From a virus: a stretch of DNA of 35,125 nt. A program made the position numbers and the translations under genes. The notes below the pieces were generated by a model. It had not been told where the DNA came from, searched no databases, and worked only from the letters and a program-made list of their open reading frames with translations. The DNA lies in IMG/VR virus record IMGVR_UViG_3300030329_004722, positions 1 through 35,125 of that record. One strand, 5' to 3'. Shown piece after piece: positions 13,992-22,364 of this stretch (position 1 is the stretch's first letter; every line of letters starts with the position of its first letter).

Positions 13992-14305
13992 CAGTCTCCA
14001 TCCTTGGAGGCCTTCTTGACTGCGTGTTTCACCAGCCCATATACCCAACTGCTACTGGAGCCAGCTCCGGCCCCGAACAGGATTATAGCACCAACCGGCA
14101 TATCTGTCTCTAGACCCAGCCTCGCCCACACTTCGGGCGCCATTGCGAACCCTGAGCCCATGCCAACAAGCAAGGGCAGAAGCAAGACGACCCGCTTGTA
14201 GGTAGACGCGGAAAGACCCAGAGCCCGCAGTGCTTTTTTGATGCCTTGGACTGCACCGTAAATAGAGACACACCAAGCCGCGCAAAGGATGGTCAACTCA
14301 TTCAT
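13991..14305 (-). CDS. Holin candidate with three membrane segments
   Basis: 104 residues. Three hydrophobic stretches can be seen: LTILCAAWCVSIYGAVQGI, YKRVVLLLPLLVGMGSGFAM and VGAIILFGAGAG...WVYGLV. The C-terminus is basic (KHAVKKASKDGD). Size, three membrane segments and charged C-terminus are those of class I holins. The neighbours on the lysis side are spanin-like, which supports the call. The start overlaps the preceding gene as ATGA. No sequence family is recognised. Confidence 0.75.
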   Translation of the reverse strand: MNELTILCAAWCVSIYGAVQGIKKALRALGLSASTYKRVVLLLPLLVGMGSGFAMAPEVWARLGLETDMPVGAIILFGAGAGSSSSWVYGLVKHAVKKASKDGD

Positions 14306-14502
14306 GGCTCGTACTCTTCTTCTTCCGGAGCTGCTAGAATGGATTGCATCTCGTCAAAGAATTGGTCAGCGTGTTGACGGTGGCTGTCATCTCCAGCGCA
14401 AAGCCCTTGTGTGTGTGCTGCCCAAGCGATGAGAGCTCGGCCGAATGCTTCGCCGGTCTGAGCGCCCATGGCTTCAAATGTCCCTTTTAATTCGTCAAGC
14501 AT
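14302..14502 (-). CDS. Small hypothetical protein between tail and lysis genes
   Basis: 66 residues; GAGGTAA precedes the ATG. It is a soluble helical protein with an acidic C-terminus (AAPEEEEYEP) and the internal segment ALIAWAAHTQGLCAGDDSHRQHADQFFDEMQSIL. No family is recognised. It is coupled to the holin candidate by a 4-bp overlap, so it may belong to lysis timing or may be the last structural gene. Confidence 0.7.
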   Translation of the reverse strand: MLDELKGTFEAMGAQTGEAFGRALIAWAAHTQGLCAGDDSHRQHADQFFDEMQSILAAPEEEEYEP

Positions 14503-14512
14503 GTTGGTTACC

Positions 14513-15430
14513 TCAGAATGGCGGCGTTGTTGTCAGATCCCATGGGATGACTTGAGCTGTATTGGTGGCAGTGGATCGAACGCGTACCCAGGCATCTGTT
14601 GCGGATTGGTCTTGCACTCCTGGCAGCTGAATCGCGCCCGGATCCCCTGCAAATAGAAGATACTTTGTGTACCCAATCAAAGCGTCTCCAGCCCCATCAG
14701 TCTGGTTGAGTACAACACCACAAGGCCTCATTCTTCTTTTGTCATCAATCCGACCATCCGCAGGACTGACGCCAACACATGTTGGCACAAACCAAAGGTC
14801 TTCAGCGCCGCGGGCAATGCAGCGAGTATTGAGTCCTGTGCATAAAAGACTATTGTTTCCGCTTGTACCATAAACAGTCAGCCCGCCCAGAATCCCAAGA
14901 CCGTCAGCATAATGATCCCCTTGACCGTCTCCGCTCCCGACTTCATTAGAAAAATGGGGCACATAGACTTTTCCCGCGTGAACCGTGATGGGGTTAAACG
15001 TGGGAGTCCCTCCGGTATCGATGTGGACAAGGAAGAGAGCATCATCAAGCTCAATCAAGATAAGCTGATCTCCCGTGGCCGCCGCCGTGGGTACAGCCAG
15101 ATCCCAAGCCGTGGTCTCTCCGCTTGCTTTCGTGCTGGCCCCGGTGGGTGTTGTGCTGGTGTCTCCCGGATCTGTTATCGATGCGCCTGGGTCTATCATA
15201 AGGGCTGCTTCTGTTGCATTGAGCCGCCGGAAGTTCAGCTGCCAATACTGATTGGCCGCATCCACTGGCGTCAAAATGAAGCCTTCATTTGTGGGAGTGG
15301 GTCCGCCGTTGTACGTGAATTTTGTACTAGCACCCGTGGAAAAATGGTTCTCCAAAACTTCAAAATAATCAGACATGGCAGTCCCGGACAATCCCGAGAA
15401 CACTGTGATTTGTGGGTCTATGACTGGCAT
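14513..15430 (-). CDS. Tail-tip/minor structural protein, unknown
   Basis: 305 residues with AGGAGA upstream. The protein is beta-rich, Gly/Thr-rich and lacks membrane segments (for example FSGLSGTAMSDYFEVLENHF at the N-terminus and HAGKVYVPHFSN in the middle). Six cysteines lie in the second half. Composition and position after the tail genes suggest a virion protein such as a decoration or tip protein, but I recognise no family. Confidence 0.7.
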   Translation of the reverse strand: MPVIDPQITVFSGLSGTAMSDYFEVLENHFSTGASTKFTYNGGPTPTNEGFILTPVDAANQYWQLNFRRLNATEAALMIDPGASITDPGDTSTTPTGASTKASGETTAWDLAVPTAAATGDQLILIELDDALFLVHIDTGGTPTFNPITVHAGKVYVPHFSNEVGSGDGQGDHYADGLGILGGLTVYGTSGNNSLLCTGLNTRCIARGAEDLWFVPTCVGVSPADGRIDDKRRMRPCGVVLNQTDGAGDALIGYTKYLLFAGDPGAIQLPGVQDQSATDAWVRVRSTATNTAQVIPWDLTTTPPF

Positions 15431-15441
15431 TTCTCAATCTC

Positions 15442-15636
15442 CTATGGTGTAACCGTGTAATCGTCTCCAAGCTCAATCGTCTGCGTAGGTGGAAGCGGCA
15501 CAATTTCTACAGCTTGATTCTTCAGAACCATCTGGTAATTGCTGCCCATCTCAAGCTGGCTCGGAGCCACTGTGCAAACACACGGCCCCGAAGACTCCAC
15601 CAACAGCCCGCGCTTTAGGATATGCAAATCCGCCAC
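15442..15636 (-). CDS. Small hypothetical tail-module protein
   Basis: 64 residues starting with GTG; AGGGGGAG is the ribosome site. The sequence is mostly predicted strands (ILKRGLLVES, YQMVLKNQAVEIVPL, TIELGDDYTVTP). Its C-terminal part resembles small beta-domains that accompany phage structural proteins. No function can be assigned. Confidence 0.65.
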   Translation of the reverse strand: MADLHILKRGLLVESSGPCVCTVAPSQLEMGSNYQMVLKNQAVEIVPLPPTQTIELGDDYTVTP

Positions 15637-15645
15637 ATCTCCCCC

Positions 15646-16029
15646 CTATTTCAAGCAGAATGAAACATCAACAAGACCGCCCGGACTGGATCCTTGCTTT
15701 AGTTGAATCTTCATCTGAGAGCCCCGAGCGTTTCCATTGTAGATCGTGGTCGCTTGGCTGGTTGTGACATCGGCCTCAGCCACCAGCTCAATCCAAGCCG
15801 CTTCCCTTGAGGCTCTTTCCATCACCCGGATCTTGGCATCCTGAACAGTGGCAATGGCCTGAACTTGCAGACTGATATAGGTCGCCGTGTCAAATGCCGG
15901 CCCCGTTGGATCTCCGCTCTCGTCTTCAAATTGGACGTCCACAAAAGCCGCCGTCGTGGGAGCCGCTGCAAGATAGCCCGATATGTAAGAGCCAGAAACG
16001 CGCTCCCCATTTGCCTGAGTAACACTCAT
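15646..16029 (-). CDS. Hypothetical tail-module protein
   Basis: 127 residues, beginning in an ATGA overlap with the LamG-like gene. It is alternating strands with little charge (YLAAAPTTAAFVDVQFEDESG, TYISLQVQAIATVQDAKIRVMERAS, TIYNGNARGSQMKIQLKQGS), compatible with a jelly-roll or immunoglobulin-like virion protein. No family is recognised. Confidence 0.72.
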   Translation of the reverse strand: MSVTQANGERVSGSYISGYLAAAPTTAAFVDVQFEDESGDPTGPAFDTATYISLQVQAIATVQDAKIRVMERASREAAWIELVAEADVTTSQATTIYNGNARGSQMKIQLKQGSSPGGLVDVSFCLK

Positions 16030-17321
16030 GATTCCTCCGTGATTTTCAGTGCATATGTGCTGATATTTGATACTGACTTTCTGTGTTGAACAAACCGCGC
16101 AACATCCACCGCGGCCGTAGTGACCAACATCCTACCAAGCCGGCCTGAGTAGAAGTTGGTGGTGCCGTCCACAGACCCACCGAAGAAACGCCCGCTGGCA
16201 TCTGCCCATGTCAATCCTGGGATGGCTGCTGTGATTGAATATTCCCCGTCGACATAAAGCCACATGTATTGGCCATCATAGGCGCCGACGATATCGTGAG
16301 CATTTGAATCAGCTGGCCTGGCTCTTGTCAGTGTCTGAAGTCCAGCGCTGGAATTCCACCGCAATGTCATCTGCCCACCGGTGAAAAAAATCTCAAGACT
16401 GGGCGTTGGTCCCTTCGAAACAAGGTGCTCTGTTGATGCACTGGTCGGACTGTCCGCGGCATATGTCACAGCCACCAGCCACGTAGTCTCACCGTTCATG
16501 TCAACGTTGTTGGTCTGGCACCACTCGGCCCCATTGAATTCAAATGCTGAAAACCGGGTATCGAAGAAGTCCACATCAGCCACCGGCGCCGCTCCACCGG
16601 CTCCGAAGAATAGCTGGGCATCATCCTGATCCCATCGGACCATTGTTGAACCAGTGACGAAGAGGCCAAGCCAAGGAGCTCCATAGGTCACCAGCTCAGC
16701 CAGATAACTGGACTGGTTGATGTAGTTGACCTCAGTGACTTGGACGGTGAAGAGCTCGCCCGAAGCGGCCCCACTGATCGCAGCTGTGACCCGGATTTGA
16801 TAGGCTTCTGGGATTCCACTCGATGTGATGTCAAGCTCCGGCATCACGTAAGCTCTGACGATCTCTCTTGAGCCCGTTGGACAGTCAAGGTTGAGCGTTG
16901 TCAGTGGCGTTCCAAGTGAGTCAGCCGGGAGACCATTGCGCGCTGCATCGAAGGTGATCTTGTAGATGTCCACAACCACATCCAGATTGGTGGCTTCCAC
17001 CAGGATTTCCAAGGCGTGGTACTGAAGCGTTGCCGTTGCATCCCAGATGGTGGAGTCCACTTCCGGCCGGCTTGGACGAAGGACCACCGGAATTGAATCC
17101 AAGTCTCTGTATGGCTGGGTGTTGGTCGCCGTGGCCACTGCGCTGGTGGTAGTCCACTGTCTGATTGTGCCATCATAGGCAAGGCCAGCCCTGGCCCCCA
17201 TGTTGGCCCATAGCCAATGAGCCGCACCTGCAACACGCTGAAGATCTTGCGCTTCAATGTAGTCATTGACCAAGTATTCAGCGACCGGCACTGACTCGAA
17301 CTCTAACGGCAGAAACTTCAT
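16026..17321 (-). CDS. Tail-tip protein with LamG-like carbohydrate-binding domain
   Basis: 431 residues. The ATG at 17321 forms the usual ATGA overlap; the longer frame would begin with TTG. Residues ~260-415 follow the concanavalin/LamG pattern: FNGAEWCQT, TTWLVAVTY, EHLVSKG, LEIFFTGGQMTLRWNS, HDIVGAYDGQYMWLYVDGE and GRFFGGSVDGTTNFYSGRLGRMLV. Such domains bind glycans in phage fibres and tips. The N-terminal 250 residues are beta-rich and may attach the domain to the tail. Likely an accessory receptor binder. Confidence 0.82.
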   Translation of the reverse strand: MKFLPLEFESVPVAEYLVNDYIEAQDLQRVAGAAHWLWANMGARAGLAYDGTIRQWTTTSAVATATNTQPYRDLDSIPVVLRPSRPEVDSTIWDATATLQYHALEILVEATNLDVVVDIYKITFDAARNGLPADSLGTPLTTLNLDCPTGSREIVRAYVMPELDITSSGIPEAYQIRVTAAISGAASGELFTVQVTEVNYINQSSYLAELVTYGAPWLGLFVTGSTMVRWDQDDAQLFFGAGGAAPVADVDFFDTRFSAFEFNGAEWCQTNNVDMNGETTWLVAVTYAADSPTSASTEHLVSKGPTPSLEIFFTGGQMTLRWNSSAGLQTLTRARPADSNAHDIVGAYDGQYMWLYVDGEYSITAAIPGLTWADASGRFFGGSVDGTTNFYSGRLGRMLVTTAAVDVARFVQHRKSVSNISTYALKITEES

Positions 17322-18124
17322 TGTGTACACCAAGCAGAAAAGCCGATGATGTCAATCCGGCAATCGTCCACATCCACAGAATCATCCACTCCGGACCCTG
17401 GCCCTGGAGCAGGGTAGGCCGGTGGGCCTGCAACGGTTTGTTGCTCCATCGTGAAGACAAGGTGAAACGGCTGGCTTCTGTCAAAGCTGCCGGTAACATC
17501 GGCCGAGAGCTTCCAGGTCTTTATCAACTGAACGTCGTGGCCGTTGCCCATGTCGATGTCCATCCACCCTTCGCGCATCATCAGATCAGCGCCGCTTGCC
17601 ACGTTGTTCTGGATGCCCACATGGAGCAGAAATGGTGGAATGAATGAATAGAGTTGCGGCCAATAGGTGGTAGGCACATCGGAGAAAGAAGCGCTTCCAA
17701 CCGATACTCCACCCTGCTGGATATCAATCGAGTAATTGACCAGTCCATCGACCAGCCAGTTGTTCAGGTCAACGTCTCCAGTCCTGAGAAAGGTATCGGC
17801 CGAGCTCGTCCTCTTGGCATGGCTTGCCACATACATGATGACGGCTTCCACCCGTGGATTGACATACTTTGTGTGGCACGTTGTCAGGTAGGAGCGTGGA
17901 CCGGCTCCCACAATCCAGGGATTTAAGAATGGATATTCCCGATCACCCCATGGATTGGACATGGTGCCTGTGTTGTCCAGCATTGTGGACAGTCCAATGG
18001 ATACACATTCCCGCCTGGAATAGAGCGTGTTGGAGTTGGTGGCCTGCTCTCCTGCTGCAACTGCTCCGGCTTCCCGCTCACTCTTTACCCGAGCATCATC
18101 GACGTTCACAAACTTGTTGCTCAT
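17318..18124 (-). CDS. Hypothetical tail-tip protein
   Basis: 268 residues, in an ATGA overlap with the gene before it. The centre is beta-rich (YSIDIQQGGVSVGSASF, PFLLHVGIQNN, WMDIDMGNG, VTGSFDRSQPFHLVFTMEQQ) and the C-terminus reads DDCRIDIIGFSAW. It shares with the neighbouring 302-residue protein the style of a beta-sandwich structural protein, and the two may be paralogues. No family is recognised. Confidence 0.75.
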   Translation of the reverse strand: MSNKFVNVDDARVKSEREAGAVAAGEQATNSNTLYSRRECVSIGLSTMLDNTGTMSNPWGDREYPFLNPWIVGAGPRSYLTTCHTKYVNPRVEAVIMYVASHAKRTSSADTFLRTGDVDLNNWLVDGLVNYSIDIQQGGVSVGSASFSDVPTTYWPQLYSFIPPFLLHVGIQNNVASGADLMMREGWMDIDMGNGHDVQLIKTWKLSADVTGSFDRSQPFHLVFTMEQQTVAGPPAYPAPGPGSGVDDSVDVDDCRIDIIGFSAWCTQ

Positions 18125-19029
18125 GGTGCGAACCTCGTTTCAACTTCGATGGATCGGATCTGGATGTAGGGCACCCACCTCAGATTGGCAGTAACACTTG
18201 GAATGCTGCTCCAATCCGGTCGTGGATATAGGACGCAAGTGGAGCCGGCTGGAGCGTTGGGCATCTGGAAAACGTGGTCGTGAAAAGTGGAGAGCTGAAA
18301 GGCGTTGATATCGTTGATCTCAGTGCATGTTAGCCAAGTGCTATCTGGTTCCGGAGAGTTGACCGCGGCATCATTAGCAAACCAAGTATTGGGGGCAATG
18401 TTGGCTGCCCAGTCACTCATATCAGCGCCGGAAAACGGCCCCGAAACTCCAGCCCCTGGAACCAGAAAGCGCAGATCCGGAGACGCTTTAATCTCAAGCG
18501 TCAGCATATCCAGCCGGCTTTCTAGGATGTCATCCCGAATGGCCGTGGTGTTTAGCTCTTGATCAATGTGTGTCCAATCAGATCCACCAGTCCCGGAATT
18601 TACCAGCGGAAGAAAAGCCCCGATTGACTCCAACCCAGAGAAGGGTAGGGACACCCGAGATTCCACAAAGAGCCCGCTCAAGATCGTTGGATCCAGCTCC
18701 AGATCGTTCTTTCCATGCCCTAGCCGATAGTGCCACCGGACTGTGATAGCCTCCACCCCGGCTTCCAGATAGAACGGAATTCTGAAGTATGATTGGAACC
18801 TCTCATTGACTGAAGCATATGGCCTGTTGTGGACCGTGTTGGCTGTACCGTCTGTGCCATATCCGGAGCCACCGAGCCCATGAGAGACGTGAGAGCCCCG
18901 ATTGATGCAGACCCATCGCTGGTCATTGTTGACCTCATTGAGAGTCCAAGTGTCGTATGGCCTGCGCCCAGCCGGCTGCTGATACAACCGGGAGTCAATT
19001 GGTCTAAAATCGTCTCCATCGTATGCCAT
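18121..19029 (-). CDS. Hypothetical tail-tip protein
   Basis: 302 residues from the ATG at 19029, which shares one base with the upstream stop (TGATG). The sequence is rich in aromatic and beta-prone segments (FQSYFRIPFYLEAGVEAITVRWHYRLGHG, LRWVPYIQIRSIEVETRF). It lies between the tail hub and LamG-like genes and is likely to be a tip or baseplate component. No family is recognised. Confidence 0.75.
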   Translation of the reverse strand: MAYDGDDFRPIDSRLYQQPAGRRPYDTWTLNEVNNDQRWVCINRGSHVSHGLGGSGYGTDGTANTVHNRPYASVNERFQSYFRIPFYLEAGVEAITVRWHYRLGHGKNDLELDPTILSGLFVESRVSLPFSGLESIGAFLPLVNSGTGGSDWTHIDQELNTTAIRDDILESRLDMLTLEIKASPDLRFLVPGAGVSGPFSGADMSDWAANIAPNTWFANDAAVNSPEPDSTWLTCTEINDINAFQLSTFHDHVFQMPNAPAGSTCVLYPRPDWSSIPSVTANLRWVPYIQIRSIEVETRFAP

Positions 19030-21431
19030 CAATCCAACCCATATACATCACCGGTCACAGCCGGTGGGCCTACTTGCTGGCTAGAATCGGCCGCATAAGC
19101 GTAGCGCCTTGAAGCGAAAGCAGCAGGGATGAGACCGTTGGCCCAGCCCGCATTGGAAAAAGCGTTTACATCGGAGAGCCGAAGCACAACACCTGCCGGT
19201 GGATTGCCGGCTGTATAGTTCACGGCCCCAATGTAGATGCGGTTCAAAGCCGTATCGATGGTGGTGATCTCTTTGACCTCATCACCTTCCCACCGGACCA
19301 TCCCATCCAGATAATGGACGGCAATCTCGTCACCCACTTCAAAGCCCACCGACCCGTCAATTGATGGGAGCTCCGCTGGATCAAATTCAAAGTAGAACTC
19401 TCCAAGGTCAAAGCCATAAGAGAGCACCACAGCGTTGGGAGAGATGAGCCGAGGTACATTCAATTGTCTCCAGCTCAGAAGAACCTCGAGCGTTTTGGTG
19501 TACTGGTTCAGATCCATCCGGACACCAGTGATCAAGCCGGTCAAGACAATCCAATTGTCCTCTGAGTTGGGGTCAATCCTGGTCCCATCTGGACCAATGA
19601 GAGTGATCTCTGAGATCCCCGAAAAGATCCTGATCCACTTCCCAAGCGCTGGCACTTCTCCACCAGTGACACCACCAACGGTCTCTTCATGGGTCCAGTA
19701 ATATGTGGCACTCATGACCGGCGGATTGTCCGCTCGCATCTTGGCCTTGTTGGCCAGGTTGATGATGACTTGCTCAAAGTTTTGTTGGAGCACCGTGGAG
19801 AAATCAAAGCTGGTTCCGCGGCCGTTGGAGATAAGCCGGTCTGATCTGGTGTTACCACTGACCGATGTGGAGAACTCCTGGCCTGGTGAGAATGGAGACT
19901 GACCCACCGTGGCTGAAACAGTCCGGACGGCTGAGCTTTGGCGCAGATCCAAACCGATGTCCATTGGTATCAAGATTGAGTTGTCCAATGCCAGCATTCT
20001 GGAGATTGCCTGGACTCCGAAGAGCTCCAGCTTTCTAGCAGCCAGACGGCCCTGGTCATCTTGTGCCAAGAAGAAATTGTATGGCCGCAAGAGCTTGTCT
20101 CTTACGATGTCCAGCAAAGAGAGCTCACCGGAGTCACCAAGAATGAGCTGGTCAATCTTGAGATCTGCTGTCTCTTCAATCAAGTCCACAAAGGATGCAA
20201 CGTCAATCCGGTCTCTTGGAAAGCCGAGCCCCAAGTCATGAGCCAAGATATCATAGTTGAGAAAGCCTGGCCCCGCTGGGTCTGGCAAGTTGTTCTGATC
20301 TGTTCCCGTGGATGCCAGAAAGCACAGCGCGATTGATAGTGGATGCCATGGACTTGGAATGGGAGAGAATGTGTTCTCGTCCAGATCTCGTCTTGCAAAG
20401 ATAATTTCTCGGAATGAGCTCCCGCTCTGAACTCTCCATGTATCAAGCGGCCCATCGTAGATCTCACCGTCCCTTGTGATTGGACCACCAAGCAAGACCG
20501 GCGTGTTTCCGGTCATCTGGTAATTACCACCCCCAAGGTCAATGATCTGACCAACTCTCAAGCCCTCAAGACCGGGGAAGTAGATGCCTTTGAATATGTA
20601 GGTTGCTCCCTCAATCTCTCCCATCACATATGCAAATGAGTAGTTTGGCAAGACCCTCACATGGCCCACCGGTACACTGAGAGCGCCACCGATTGACTCC
20701 CCGTTATAGTTGCTTTCAAGGTCTCTTGTCCCGCGTTGGAACATCCGGCTTTCTGTGTTCCCGCTGGCAGTTGTGAGTTGTCGCAAGAGCTCCACACAGA
20801 CCAGCTTCAAGATCGTTTGCGTAGAGTCTGTCTGGACGTTGTCCAAGACTCCGGCCCAGATCACCACCGGCGCCGCCTCATCAAACATGCGGAAGAGTTT
20901 GACCACTCGGCCCCGCATATATGGCGGCTTGCTGTAGACCTCCACCCCCGCCGCATGGTCTGCTTCGTCACTCTCACAGACTTGGCGGACCACAATCCAC
21001 TGGTCACTATCTGCCGTAGTGCCGAGCAATGCAGACAAGCGGATGGTCTCATCTTCTACCCATACCAGATCACCCGCTGCAAATTGACCCGGTGGAGTGG
21101 TAAACATGGAAGCCGAGCCGCTTGGAAGAGCCGTAAAGAGAGACCCTGGCGCAATGCGCTGGATCGGTATCAACCGAGCAATCACATCTGGAGTGGCTTG
21201 AAGCTCGAAGGTGAAAGCCGAAAGATCGAAGTCACCGGTGAACGGATCCACTCGTGACGATATGGAAGCCGGCACAGCTGCCAAGACGGCCGTCCACTCA
21301 TAGTTATGGAGCGGCGTTGCTGGGTTCGAGATGGGAGAAGTGGAGAACATGGTGCCGAGCAAAGTCTGCAAGCCGGAAGTGTCTCCAATCCCTTCTATCT
21401 GAATCCCCAATGTGATGCGCTGATAGGCCAT
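19029..21431 (-). CDS. Large tail-hub/minor tail protein
   Basis: 800 residues. It opens with YQRITLGIQIEGIGDTSGLQTLLGTMF and continues with long beta-rich regions, VWAGVLDNVQ, LRQLTTASGN, LSLLDIVRDKLLRPYNFFLAQDDQGRL (as in hub proteins where a domain contacts the tail axis) and a C-terminal HYLDGMVRWEGDEV. Length and position, two genes after the tape measure, correspond to the hub or tip protein of siphoviruses. The assignment rests on gene order rather than a recognised motif. Confidence 0.78.
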   Translation of the reverse strand: MAYQRITLGIQIEGIGDTSGLQTLLGTMFSTSPISNPATPLHNYEWTAVLAAVPASISSRVDPFTGDFDLSAFTFELQATPDVIARLIPIQRIAPGSLFTALPSGSASMFTTPPGQFAAGDLVWVEDETIRLSALLGTTADSDQWIVVRQVCESDEADHAAGVEVYSKPPYMRGRVVKLFRMFDEAAPVVIWAGVLDNVQTDSTQTILKLVCVELLRQLTTASGNTESRMFQRGTRDLESNYNGESIGGALSVPVGHVRVLPNYSFAYVMGEIEGATYIFKGIYFPGLEGLRVGQIIDLGGGNYQMTGNTPVLLGGPITRDGEIYDGPLDTWRVQSGSSFREIIFARRDLDENTFSPIPSPWHPLSIALCFLASTGTDQNNLPDPAGPGFLNYDILAHDLGLGFPRDRIDVASFVDLIEETADLKIDQLILGDSGELSLLDIVRDKLLRPYNFFLAQDDQGRLAARKLELFGVQAISRMLALDNSILIPMDIGLDLRQSSAVRTVSATVGQSPFSPGQEFSTSVSGNTRSDRLISNGRGTSFDFSTVLQQNFEQVIINLANKAKMRADNPPVMSATYYWTHEETVGGVTGGEVPALGKWIRIFSGISEITLIGPDGTRIDPNSEDNWIVLTGLITGVRMDLNQYTKTLEVLLSWRQLNVPRLISPNAVVLSYGFDLGEFYFEFDPAELPSIDGSVGFEVGDEIAVHYLDGMVRWEGDEVKEITTIDTALNRIYIGAVNYTAGNPPAGVVLRLSDVNAFSNAGWANGLIPAAFASRRYAYAADSSQQVGPPAVTGDVYGLD

Positions 21432-21437
21432 GAGAGC

Positions 21438-22361
21438 TCAAAATGTGTAGGTTGATGACGTCTTACGATACAAGAGAAGGTCAATTGAATAGTACTCGCC
21501 TGCCATCCTTTGGATGGAGACCACATTGTTGAAGTCATCCGCGGCATTCTTGGCGCCCCATACCCGAACCACATCATAGGGATCCGTGACATCAGCCGCC
21601 GTGTCACCACCTTCCTGTTGGATGAAGACGTCAACATACTTGGACAACCCATCTGACCAGATATCTTGGAAAGCATTTCCAGCATCGAACTGCGCCAAGC
21701 CTTCTGAGCTTGCCACATAGTCCAGGTAGTCACATCTGTTGGGCTTCACGTGAGCTGCTGGCACGTACTCATAGCGCTGGTGTCTGATTGACTTTGTGAA
21801 CCATCTATTCTCCACCGTGGAGTCTTCGAGCCCTTTGGATCTTGCTTGGATGTTGACTGGCCGTCTGTCTTTGCGGATGGCCCCGCTAGGACTCGTCCAG
21901 ATCCCTGAGCATGTATACTCACCGGCCAAGACTTGTAGACCAACCGGTCCTGTGGAGCTCTTGTCCACGGTCTCCGCTCGCTTGAATCCAAGCAGAACAG
22001 AATCAAAATTGAACGTCCCTGAACTGAAGAGATAGGTAAACTGCAGCAAACCACCGCCGGTGGCCGTGAGACTCACCGAAGACAGCTTCCCAAAAGTGGA
22101 GATCGTTGGGTCTGCATGGGCCACCGTATATACCGCGCCATTGGGACTGCCAGCCGTGAATTGGCTCGCGAGCTCGGCATACAATGAAGAGTATCCAGCA
22201 GGAGCTGGGTCTGCGAAGCAGTAATAAACACCAGCCGGTATTGTTACCGTGAAGTTGGAGACTACCGGCCCCGGTAAGACCTCTCTTGCTTCAATGACGT
22301 CATTGACACCGGTGGTGATTGTCACCGGCGCAAACCATCGATCTGTTGAAAAGAGTGGCAT
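21438..22361 (-). CDS. Minor tail protein (distal-tail-like by position)
   Basis: 307 residues directly after the tape measure gene. It begins MPLFSTDRWFAPVTITTGVND and is a beta-rich protein with a C-terminal segment SIDLLLYRKTSSTYTF. In siphoviruses the gene between tape measure and hub commonly encodes the distal tail protein or an equivalent; no motif proves it. No membrane segment is present. Confidence 0.75.
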   Translation of the reverse strand: MPLFSTDRWFAPVTITTGVNDVIEAREVLPGPVVSNFTVTIPAGVYYCFADPAPAGYSSLYAELASQFTAGSPNGAVYTVAHADPTISTFGKLSSVSLTATGGGLLQFTYLFSSGTFNFDSVLLGFKRAETVDKSSTGPVGLQVLAGEYTCSGIWTSPSGAIRKDRRPVNIQARSKGLEDSTVENRWFTKSIRHQRYEYVPAAHVKPNRCDYLDYVASSEGLAQFDAGNAFQDIWSDGLSKYVDVFIQQEGGDTAADVTDPYDVVRVWGAKNAADDFNNVVSIQRMAGEYYSIDLLLYRKTSSTYTF

Positions 22362-22364
22362 TCG